DNA from: Pseudorasbora parva
Lineage: Eukaryota > Chordata > Actinopteri > Cypriniformes > Gobionidae
DNA length: 64,000 nucleotides
Direction of reading: 5' to 3'
Assembly (NCBI RefSeq): GCF_024679245.1
Contig: NC_090173.1
Span: 56,070,306 to 56,134,305, forward strand
In this document: piece after piece, positions 23,801-34,105 of the stretch
Numbering within the stretch: the stretch's first letter is position 1
Layout of the letters: each line of letters opens with the position of its first letter
The notes under the pieces: model-generated
What the model was told of the DNA's origin: nothing
What the model saw: the letters and a program-made list of their open reading frames with translations, nothing else
The model's database searches: none
Position numbers and translations under genes: made by a program

Positions 23801-26800
23801 GAAAGTTAACGTTTATAGACTCTTTGGCAAAAAATAAGTTCAAAAGTTCATCCTTGAACTACTGATGAATCTATTACTATGTATAGAAAGTTCAAGTTCA
23901 TAGGATCCAGGGTCAGAATTTTCATTTTTCAAAAAAGTCATCCTTCAACTACTGATGAAACTACAGAAGGATTCTATTCGTATATAGAAAGTTCAAGTTC
24001 AAATTGACTTAGGCAAAAATAAGTTCAAAAGTTCATCCTTGAACAAGGGAATCTATTAATATATATAGAAAGTTCAAGTTCAAAGACTCTGGTAAAAAAT
24101 AAGTTCAAAATTTCACCCTTGAAATACTGATGAATCTATTACTATGTATAGAAAGTTCAAGTTCATAGAATCCAGGGTCAGAAATTTTAAAAGAAACTCA
24201 TCCTTCAACTACTGATGAAACCACAGAAGGATTCTATTCGTATAAAGAAAGTTGAAGTTCAAATCCTCTTAGGCAAAAATAAGTTCAAAAGTTCATCCTT
24301 GAACGAGGGAATCTATTAGTATATAATGAAAGTTCAAGTTCAAACACTCTGGTAAAAATAAATTCAAAACTTCATTCTTGAACTACGTATGAAACAACAG
24401 AAAGAGTCTATTGGTATGCATAGAAAGGTCAAGTTCATAGAATCCAGGCTCAGATTTCTTTCTTTTTTTTCAAAAAGAAATGTTTGATCTTCTGAAGAAA
24501 TACCATAAAGTCATAAGTGAGTTTATACATTTAAAGATCAAACATTCCTTGGCCAAAAAATGTATTCAAAATTTCACACTTGAACTACTGATGAATCTAT
24601 TACTATGTATAGAAAGTTCAAGTTCACAGGAACCAGGGTCAGAATTTAAATTTTTAAAAAAAAAGTCATCCTTCAACTACTGATGAAACTACAGAAGGAT
24701 TCTATTCGTATATAAAAAGTTCAAGTTCAAATAGTCTTAGGCAAAAATAAGTTTAAAAGTTCATCCTTGAACTATGGAATCTCTTAGTATATATAGAAAG
24801 TTCAAGTTCAAAGACTCTGGTAAAAAATAAGTTCAAAATTTCACCCTTAAAATACTCATGAATCTATTACTATGTATAGAAAGTTCAAGTTCATATGATC
24901 CAGGGTCAGAATTTTCATTTTTCAAAAAAAGTCATCCTTTAACTACTGATGAAACTACAGAAGGATTCTATTCGTATATAGAAAGTTCAAGTTCAAATAG
25001 TCTTAGGCAAAAATAAGTTCAAAAGTTCATCCTTGAACGAGGGAATCTCTTAGTATATATAGAAAGTTCAAGTTCAAAGACTCTGGTAAAAAATAAGTTC
25101 AAAATTTCACCCTTAAAATACTCATGAATCTATTACTATGTACAGAAAGGTCAAGTTCACAGAAACCAGGCTCAGAATTTTTTTTTCTTTCCAAAAGTCA
25201 TGTTTGAACTTCTGAAGAAACATCATAAAAGTCATAAGTCTGTTTATACATTTAAAGTTCAAACACTCCTTGGCCAAAAAATGCATTCAAAAGTTCATCC
25301 TTGAACTACTGATGAATCTATTTCTATGTATAGAAAGTTCAAGTTCATAGGATCCAGGGTCAGAAATTTCATTTTTCAAAAAATTCATCCTTCAACTACT
25401 GATGAAACTACAGAAGGATTCTATTCGTATAAAGAAAGTTCAAGTTCAAAAAGTCTTAGGCAAAAATAAGTTCAAACGTTCATCCTTGAACTATGGAATC
25501 TATTAGTATATAGAAAGTTCAAGTTCAAAGACTCTGGTAAAAATAAATTCAAAACTTAATTTTTGAACTACGTTTGAAACAACAGAAGGAGTCTATTGGT
25601 ATGCATAGAAAGTTCAAGTTCATAGGATCCAGGGTCAGAATTTAAATTTTTCAAACAAAGTCATCCTTCAACTCCTGATGAAACTACAGAAGGATTCTAT
25701 TCGTATATAGAAAGTTCAAGTTCAAAAAGTCTTAGGCAAAAATAAGTTTAAAAGTTCATCCTTGAACTATGGAATCTCTTAGTATATGTAGAAAGTTCAA
25801 GTTTAAAGACTCTGGTAAAAAATAAGTTCAAAATTTCACCCTTGAAATAATGATGAATCTATTACTATGTATAGAAAGGTCAAGTTCATAGGATCCAGGC
25901 TCAGATTTTTTTTTTCAAAATAATCCTTAATCATCCTTGAACTCGTGGCGAAATATTACGAGTCTATTGTTATGTATAGAAAGCTCAAGTTCATAGACTC
26001 TTTGGAAACAAATAAGTTCAAAGCTCATGCTTGAACTACTGAGGAAACATAAGGAGTCTATTGTATGCATAGAAAGTTCAAGTTCATAGAATGTAGGGTC
26101 AGAATATTTTATTTTTTTACAAAAAGTCATCCTTGAACTACTAATGAAACATTAGGAGTCTATTGTTATGCACAGACAGTTCAAGTTCATTTATTCCAGG
26201 GTCAGAAAAAATAGTTGACAAAGTCATGTTTGAACTTCTGAGTAAACACCATAAAGTCATATGTAAAGAAAGTTGAATCTATGTATAGAAAGTTAACGTT
26301 TATAGACTCTTTGGCAAAAAATAAGTTCAAAAGTTCATCCTTGAACTACTGATGAATCTATTACTATGTATAGAAAGTTCAAGTTCATAGGATCCAGGGT
26401 CAGAATTTTCATTTTTCAAAAAAGTCATCCTTCAACTACTGATGAAACTACAGAAGGATTCTATTCGTATATAGAAAGTTCAAGTTCAAATAGACTTAGG
26501 CAAAAATAAGTTCAAAAGTTCATCCTTGAACAAGGGAATCTATTAATATATATAGAAAGTTCAAGTTCAAAGACTCTGGTAAAAAATAAGTTCAAAATTT
26601 CACCCTTGAAATACTGATGAATCTATTACTATGTATAGAAAGTTCAAGTTCATAGAATCCAGGGTCAGAAATTTTAAAAGAAACTCATCCTTCAACTACT
26701 GATGAAACCACAGAAGGATTCTATTCGTATAAAGAAAGTTCAAGTTCAAAATCCTCTTAGGCAAAAATAAGTTCAAAAGTTCATCCATGAACGAGGGAAT

Positions 26801-27337
26801 CTATTAGTATATAATGAAAGTTCAAGTTCAAACACTCTGGTAAAAATAAATTCAAAACTTCATTCTTGAACTACGTATGAAACAACAGAAAGAGTCTATT
26901 GGTATGCATAGAAAGGTCAAGTTCATAGAATCCAGGCTCAGATTTCTTTCTTTTTTTTCAAAAAGAAATGTTTGATCTTCTGAAGAAATACCATAAAGTC
27001 ATAAGTGAGTTTATACATTTAAAGATCAAACACTCCTTGGCCAAAAAATGTATTCAAAATGTCACACTTGAACTACTGATGAATCTATTACTATGTATAG
27101 AAAGTTCAAGTTCACAGGAACCAGGGTCAGAATTTAAATTTTTCAAAAAAAAGTCATCCTTCAACTACTGATGAAACTACAGAAGGATTCTATTCGTATA
27201 TAAAAAGTTCAAGTTCAAATAGTCTTAGGCAAAAATAAGTTTAAAAGTTCATCCTTGAACTATGGAATCTCTTAGTATATATAGAAAGTTCAAGTTCAAA
27301 GACTCTGGTAAAAAATAAGTTCAAAATTTCACCCTTA
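17893..27337. repeat. Satellite array segment A (80-105-bp monomers, ~3.6-kb higher-order repeat)
   Basis: Diverged monomers share the box GAAAGTTCAAGTTCA (or GAAAGGTCAAGTTCA), preceded by TATTNGTATNNATA. The order of monomer types repeats in a higher-order unit: the block around the ATG at 17965 recurs at 21599 and 25200 (3634 and 3601 bp apart). The third unit breaks at about 25289 and resumes 1.1 kb farther along the unit, so later spacing is 2488 bp. Peptides of 61-122 residues predicted here recur in every unit, have no start context or homology, and are array artefacts. Confidence 0.95.
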
Positions 27338-27509
27338 GGGATGCGCATGCGCTACGGACGGTGATGGCTGCTTAAAATCGACGCTCTACCTCAGTTGTCT
27401 ATTTTTCGATTTTAACTATCCCTACTAAGTTTTTGGCCGTATATCATGTAAATCCCTTGTTTAAGTGGCAATACAGAAGGCATCCAAATGAGAATTAATC
27501 CACTCCCCG
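27338..27509 (+). promoter_or_regulatory. L1 5' UTR with NRF1-like and YY1-like motifs
   Basis: The element begins GGGATGCGCATGCGC, containing the palindrome TGCGCATGCGC (NRF1-type). Within the next 25 bp comes GTGATGGCTGCTT, close to the YY1-type ATGGC core. Mammalian L1 also has a YY1 site at its very 5' end. The regulatory role here is inferred from motif and position only. Confidence 0.45.
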
Positions 27510-28310
27510 GTGAAGAAAAAGCATAAAGACGAAGAGCGTCTTCACGACGCCATTGCTGAAATGCTCGATAAGCAACTGAGCGAAATTAAGCTAAGCATGA
27601 CGACGATTGTCCGTGAGGAAATATCGACGATTACAGCACGATTGGATTCTCTGGAAAAGGATGTCAAATCAAATGGCAATAGATGTGACAGCATGCAAGC
27701 CACGGTGAGGGATGTTAAAAGGGACTCGATTGCTAACAAGTCCTGCCTAGAGGAGCTCCAGGAGAAACTATCCCTTTATGAAGATAAGTCCAGACAAAAT
27801 AACCTACGGTTGGTGGGCCTACGGGAAGGAGCTGAAGGAGGGAATGCAATTCAGTTCTTGCAAACCCATATTCCGAAGTGGATTCCGGCTCTACAAGGGA
27901 AGACGATCGAGATCAAGCGGGCGCACCGCCTGTACGTGAATGAGGATTCCTCCAGGAATAGAGCGCGCACTTTGATTTTCAAGCTTCTTCGCTACAATGA
28001 CCGACAGGCGATCCTGCAAGGAGCCAGGAGCGCATCATCACCTCTGAGCTACGAAGGGGGTAATTTGCGATTTTTTCCTGACTTCAGCAAGGGAACGTCC
28101 CAAAAAAGGAAAGCCATGGCTGAAGGGAGGAAACGTCTCCAACTACTAGGCATCGAGTCATTTCTGCTTTACCCTGCGTCGGTTAAAGTGCGTAACGGCC
28201 AGGAACACTTGCTTTTCAAAACCCCCGGAGACCTGGAGCGTTTTATCTCGTCTCTGAGCGTTACTACGGAGATGGACACCGCCGCGCCTACAGGGATGCC
28301 TGAAGTGTAA
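27510..28310 (+). CDS. L1 ORF1 protein (RNA-binding, coiled coil, RRM, CTD)
   Basis: 266 codons when read from a GTG at 27510; the first in-frame ATG encodes residue 18. An upstream ATG at 27488 is in another frame and stops within 13 codons, so the original start may be shifted. Residues about 20-95 are heptad-like and predicted coiled coil (LSEIKLSMTTIV..., LEELQEKLSLYEDKS). Residues about 96-130 start the RRM-like domain (NNLRLVGLREGAEGG), and IKRAHRLY with TLIFKLLRYNDRQAIL marks the C-terminal domain of the L1 ORF1p (Transposase_22) family. It would form trimers that coat L1 RNA. The frame is intact. Confidence 0.88.
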   Translation: MKKKHKDEERLHDAIAEMLDKQLSEIKLSMTTIVREEISTITARLDSLEKDVKSNGNRCDSMQATVRDVKRDSIANKSCLEELQEKLSLYEDKSRQNNLRLVGLREGAEGGNAIQFLQTHIPKWIPALQGKTIEIKRAHRLYVNEDSSRNRARTLIFKLLRYNDRQAILQGARSASSPLSYEGGNLRFFPDFSKGTSQKRKAMAEGRKRLQLLGIESFLLYPASVKVRNGQEHLLFKTPGDLERFISSLSVTTEMDTAAPTGMPEV

Positions 28311-28673
28311 ACTCGGCCTTCTTGGTTTTGCATTATATCACTTGAATAGGGATATAGGTTTAATTTTCGCTGTGATGGACACTCAGGTGAGAGATGCTGA
28401 TGTCTGAGTAACTGTTACCCCTCAAGTCCGACTGCATGGCCTCGAGTAAAAATTTTTTCCAGGCAGATAAGAGAGTGTGTTCTCCCTCTCTGCAAGCTGC
28501 CGATAATAATTTGTTTTTTGAAGTTATGTGTTGGTTTAACTATTACAATGTTAAAACTACCAGGGTTTGCTTTTTCTGTTATATTGCTTATGTGTTCCAT
28601 GGGGGTGAATTTCTCATTGATGCGTTTGGTTTCTATGGTTACCTCTGTCTAACGTTTAGGCTATTATTACAGA
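28311..28673 (+). other. L1 inter-ORF region
   Basis: 363 bp between ORF1 and ORF2 without a convincing frame; predicted short peptides on either strand are shadows. ORF2 probably depends on re-initiation or another unconventional start. Confidence 0.6.
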
Positions 28674-31600
28674 ATGACGGACTTTAATGTGATCTCGTGG
28701 AACGTCAATGGTCTAAACTCTCCCATTAAAAGATCCAAATGTCTAGACTATCTTCATCGCAAACGAGCTGACATTGCCCTAATACAAGAATCGCATCTCA
28801 AGGCTTCTGACATCACCCGTTTTCAGAATAGACATTTTAAACTGATAGCCTCCTCATCGCATAATAGTGCTTCAAGAGGAGTTATTATAATTCAGAATAG
28901 AAGATTTCCGTTTCTAGTAGAAAAAACAGGAGGGGACGAAAACGGGCGATTTACATATGCTTCGGGTTCATGGAATAATTTAAAATCGGTTCTCTTTTCA
29001 GTATACTCCCCTAATAATTATGAGGTAGACTTTTTTCCATCTCTTACCAAATTCCTCCTTAACTTTGTCGACTATAATTTGATCGTAGGTATTGATGCTA
29101 ATGCAGTTTGCAATCTCTCAATTGATAGATCCCTTCCCTCGGTTCACGGCGACCTGGCCTCGCAGTCACTAAATGAGCTCATTGTCGATAACGATCTATG
29201 CGATATCTGGAGAATGAAGAATGAGAACTGTAGAGACTATACTTTTTATTCAGCACGCCATAAATCATTCTCGAGGTTAGATTACATTCTGGTTTCTAAA
29301 TCCCTTACCCAAGGCATAAATCATATTGATATTCTACCCATATTGATTTCAGATCACTCCGCTGTGATTTGTAATCTATCTCCTCCGATAATTCCTCTAA
29401 AATCCAGAAAGTGGCGTATGAATACAAGTCTTTTGCAAAATGAAGATTTTGTGAAACAATTACGTTCTAAACTATCTCAATTTCTCATAGAAAATTCGAG
29501 CTCAGCTACTAATCCACAAATTTTATGGGAGACAACTAAGTGTTTTTTGAGAGGAAACTGTATTTCGTTTGCCTCCCATGTTAATAAATCCAGGATAAAC
29601 CAATTAACTAATCTGGAGGCTCAGATTAAATGTGTAGAGAAGGATCTTAAAAATTTTTTTACAGAAGAGAAAAGCAGAACCCTGGGGAATTTAAAAATTG
29701 ATTATAAGGCAATTCTACTAAAAAAGGTAGAATTCTTGATACACCGTACTAAACAAAACTATTATTTTAACGGAGAGCGGACAGGTAAATTAATGGCGTT
29801 AAGGTTGAAACGCAATGAGGCTTTGGCCTCAATAACTGCCATTAAGGATAATGCAGAGGTTCTTCACACAGCTCCTGGTGATGTAAACAGGATATTTAAG
29901 GAATTTTATGAGCATCTTTACAGATCAGAGGTGGGAACGAATAAACAACCTGTCATTGAATTCCTGGCAAACCTAGACCTTCCCCATTTAAGCGAGGAGC
30001 AATGTGTCTTTCTTGACTCTCCAATAGAATTAAAAGAATTGAAGGAGGCTTTAGAGGCTATGAATAAGGGGAAGGCCCCCGGTCTGGATGGCCTACCACC
30101 GGAGCTTTATCTGGCGGTATGGGATCTAATTGGACCACTCCTCCTCGACTCTATAAATTTTGCCATAGATACAGGCTGTGGTCCATAGAGACCAGAACAC
30201 CGCTCTTATTTCTCTGCTGCTGAAAAAAGGGAAAGACCCCCTATTCTGCTCTAGCTACAGGCCGATTTCATTAATTGGTACGGACGTCAAGTTGTACGCT
30301 AAAGTTCTAGCCTATCGTCTGGGAACAGTCGCCAGCTCCCTAATTGCCCACGACCAGACAGGATTTCTTAAGGAACGTTGCGCCACGGACAACGTGCGAC
30401 GTCTTTTGAACATTATCGACTCACCCGACCCGGTTAACGATCAACGTGCTATCCTCTCGCTAGACGCTGAGAAAGCCTTTGACCGGGTCGAGTGGACATA
30501 TTTATGGTCAGTTCTAACCCATTTTGGTTTTGGCCCTCATTTTATTCATATGATCCAGACTCTCTATGTGAACTCTTCTGCACGGGTCTCAACGGGGCTG
30601 TGCTGCTCGGATGCAATTCCATTGAACAGAGGCACTCGTCAGGGCTGCCCCTTATCGCCCCTGTTATTCGCCCTTTCATTAGAGCCCTTAGCACAGGCAA
30701 TTCGGCAGGACCACTTTATTTCTCCGATTACTATAGGCGACTCCAAGCATTCTATCTCTCTTTTCGCTGATGATATCCTTCTCTACATGTCTAAGGCCTC
30801 CTATTCTCTACCTCAGTGTCTTAAAATATTTAAGGACTTTAATGTCATAAGTGGGTATAAAATCAACTGGGGAAAATCTGTATTAATGCCCTTGTCAGCG
30901 TCGTCCAATACTGCATTAGCATCCTCCCTGATCCCAATCAGTAAATCATTTAAATATTTAGGAATTCAGATATTTCCCTCATTACAGACTATTTCTAAGG
31001 AAAATTATAATTCGCTATTCACTACTATTAGACAAGATTTACAAAGATGGGACGTTATTCTAGCCTCACTGCAAGGCAGGATTGCAATCATTAAAATGAA
31101 TATCCTCCCCCGACTTTTATTTTTGTTCTCTATGATCCCTTTATCTCCTCACAGAACCTTTTTTAAAGATATGGATTCCTTGATAAAAAAAATCATTTGG
31201 AACAAGAAACGACCTAGAATCAAACTCTCTACATTACAGAGAAGATCTGACAAAGGAGGTTTGTCACTACCGAACTTACAATTGTACTTTTGGGCATGCC
31301 AGCTGCGCTCTTTTAAGACTTGGCTAAAGGTTGATTCACAGATCGCCTGGCGGAACATGGAAGCATCAGCTGTGCTTCCGCATCGGCTCCAGGACATTTT
31401 ATTCACGGGTTTATCAAAAAAAGACCTGAAGTTTGGGAATACAATTGTGCGCAATTCTCTTAAAATCTGGTATGAGGTGTGCAAATTCATGGGAATTTCG
31501 TCTAAGTTCACATCTGAATCTCCGATTTGGCATAATCATAATTTACAATCCGATAACAGACCCTTTGTTTTTAAGCCATGGTCGGATCAAGGTGTATATA

Positions 31601-32330
31601 CTCTGCGCGATTTAATCAATAATCAGGGCTTAAGGTCCTTTCAAGATCTGAAAGAGTGTTAAAATCTTCCTGGTCACTCTTATTTTCTGTACTTAAGGTT
31701 GAGAAGCGCTATGCGCGCTTATGGAGTACCATGGAATTGCAACTTAGATTCTCACCCTCTGATGGACTGTGTGAATTTTGTGCAGGCGCGAGGAGTAGTG
31801 TCATTCATTTACAACAGGCTGCTCACCCTTACGCAACAAAAATATATTTCTCAATATATTAGTTGACAATATATTTCATGTGTCTCCATATATTGTGAAA
31901 TTTACATGGTAATATATCATATGATATATTATATAATAATATATTATATATGCAAGTTATATATTGCAATATATGGGACAATACTGCAATTATTGCCGTT
32001 TTCATATATTGACTAAATACATATCATTATACTATTCAATATATTGCTATGTATATTGAAATATATCCTACAATATATGAAATTATATATTGGAAGAGTC
32101 ATTGTATATATATGTAAATATATATGTAAAATTATATGAGATAATATACCTCAATGTACTGGATAATATAATCAGATTTATATGGGAACATATGTCTTAA
32201 ATATATTGATTTATATTACATAGTATATAATTATCATATATATTGTATACATGGTAAATATGAAATAATCTAATGTACACTGTCTGTCATATATTTTAAA
32301 ATATAACAGATTAAAATATAATATAGAAAT

Positions 32331-32924
32331 TAGGGCCGCAACTCGATTAAAAAAATAATCTAATTAATTAGAGGCCTTGTAATTAATTAATCGCATTTTA
32401 ATTGCATATAAATATTTGACCTGAGAACAATGAGAAGTAATTTTTCAGTATACCATTGAATAATGACTGAATACATAAGCTTAATCAACAAAATATTGTT
32501 TATTTATTTCAGTCCAGTAGACCAGTGCATGTTTGCCAGTTTAGCAAAAGCATTTTTGTGATATTTGAGGCTCGATGTGCTGCGGTGATACGCAAATTCC
32601 TTGTTGTATAGATTGCACACACCCATGCTCTTGACGACGCTTCCATTCTTTCGTTTTTTAAAACAAAATTTCCCATCCACGGGGCCAAGCAAAGCAGTCT
32701 CATCAGCTTCTTCGTTCCATAGCTTCATTCATGTTCACATGGTTCGTTGTTGTCGTGACTCCGGAGCGCTAGTTGGTGTTCCAGTATAATTGATCCGTCG
32801 AAACTCATTCATTGAAAAACGTTCCACGGTGCAAAAATAAGTGTGGTAAAATTGTTTTTTTTTTTTTTTGCGTAATTAATTAACGCGTTAAAGTCACGTA
32901 ATTAACGTTAAAGTCCCGGCCCTA
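32331..32924. mobile_element. hAT element with ZBED-type fragment, nested two levels deep
   Basis: Starts TAGGGCCGCAACTCG and ends AAGTCCCGGCCCTA, with exact 8-bp duplications ATAGAAAT at 32323-32330 and 32925-32932. It retains part of a transposase on the minus strand. At 594 bp it is an internally deleted, non-autonomous copy. Confidence 0.88.
32504..32728 (-). pseudogene. BED zinc-finger fragment of a ZBED/hAT transposase
   Basis: The minus-strand 74-residue frame contains GVCNLYNKEFAYHRSTSSLKYH, the BED-finger pattern in which one expected Cys is Tyr (CNLYNKEF where C-x2-C is usual) and the final His is lost. The catalytic and dimerisation domains are absent. It is a remnant. Confidence 0.7.
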
Positions 32925-34105
32925 ATAGAAATATTTTATAAATATAGAAAATATATTGAATGTCATGCACCATCATATTTTCTAAATATAGAAAATATAT
33001 TGAATGTCATGCACCATCTGATTTGGGCTATTGTTAATCAACCTCTGTAAACATATGCAGGAGCTTGCTTAACTCACAAAAAATATTTTGTTTCAATAAA
33101 CATAGTTTTGTTTGTATATCAATGTATTTTAATATATGAATCAATATATAGCAATAGGTTGTCCATCCATATATTGCTATATATTTTCAAATATATGAGG
33201 AAGTTTCTGATACATTGAAATATATTTTCTAATGTATTGCAATATAAATTGTAGTATATTGCAATATATTTTTGTTTCGTAAGGGCAAGCACGGCTGTGG
33301 TATGCTCCCTATTATCACGATATGGGAAAAGGAACTGGCTCCTTGCAAACCAAACTGGGACTGGATATGGGACTCAATCCCAACGATGTCAAAAAATCTT
33401 GCTCATCAGTTAATACACTACAAACTGCTTCATAAGGCCTATGCCACTCCAAATATCTTGCACAAAATGAAGCGCTTGCCTACCCCCTTTTGCCTACTCT
33501 GTAATTTAAACACTGTTGGTACTTATATGCACATGTTTTATGAGTGCCAACATATTGGCAACTTCTGAGATGAGGTCTTTCAAGTTGTGACAGAACTATG
33601 TGATAAGACTATGCTTAAACACCCCAGTCTCTGTTTGCTGAATGATGATGCTGATCTGGATCTTTCTGTTAGCCAGCGCAGGACTCTCCACACTGCTCTA
33701 ACTGCGGCCAAAAAGATAATCTTTAAGATTTGGCATGAGCCTACAATTCCAGCAGCCAAATTATGGCTCCTAGAATTCAAATACATTGCCCTGTTAGAAC
33801 TCACTACAGCGAGAATTAACAAAGCCAAACCAAAAACACTCAAGTCCTGGGCTGAACTTGTTACAAAATTATCCCATATAATAATTCGATAGGCCACCCA
33901 TACTAATTTTATCTGAATATTATAAAGAACGAGTAGGAAGAGTCCTGGAGCTGTGCTGGTGATGTTAATCCACCCCCCACTGCAAATTTTTTTTTTTTTG
34001 TGCAAGCAAACCCTGGATTTGTACATAGTTATTTGTGGTCACATCTGTGGACCATGTTCAACCTTGCAATAAATAAATAATCATAAAAAAAAAAATTCAC
34101 CCTTA

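Larger units (their letters stand above)
31826..33285. mobile_element. TIR DNA element rich in TATATTG motifs, inserted in L1 ORF2
   Basis: Ends CCCTTACGCAACAAAAATAT and ATATTTTTGTTTCGTAAGGG are inverted with one mismatch. The interior is built of many short CAATATAT/ATATATTG motifs in both directions. The flanks suggest a CA dinucleotide duplication, but the boundary could shift by a few bases. No coding capacity of its own. A hAT element is nested at 32331-32924. Confidence 0.8.
28674..33892 (+). pseudogene. L1 ORF2: endonuclease and reverse transcriptase, disrupted
   Basis: The ATG at 28674 starts an AP-type endonuclease: SWNVNGLNSP (N10), IQESHL (E39), GIDAN (D141, N143), SRLDY (D203) and ISDH (D227, H228). 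RT begins near KAPGLDGLPPELYL. The first frame stops at 30186-30188 after a shift near 30180. The RT continues in the frame open at 30178-31662 with SYRPISLIGTDVKLYAKVL, LSLDAEKAFDRVEW, GTRQGCPLSPLLFAL and FADDIL (FADD at 30763-30774). A TAA stands at 31660-31662. The frame then runs on to the inserted element at 31826 and resumes after 33285 with PTPFCLLCNLNTV and HMFYECQ, the C-terminal Cys-His motif. A TGA (33566-33568) interrupts F-D-E-V, and the natural end is TAG 33890-33892. Confidence 0.9.
27338..34095 (+). mobile_element. L1-clade non-LTR retrotransposon, near full length, inserted in satellite
   Basis: The element has a 5' UTR, ORF1, ORF2, a 3' UTR and a terminal A-run (34085-34095). 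It is flanked by TTCACCCTTA at 27328-27337 and 34096-34105; with the preceding A-tract the duplication may be 13-14 bp. Uninterrupted satellite at about 24833-24850 shows the empty site. The A/T junction fits an L1 endonuclease nick. It was later hit by a TIR element at 31826-33285. ORF2 carries a frameshift and two stops, so the copy is dead. Confidence 0.93.

Noticed and set aside
33580..34026. 148-codon minus-strand frame at the L1 3' end
   Set aside because: It is antisense to the ORF2 C-terminus and the 3' UTR, with no recognisable features.
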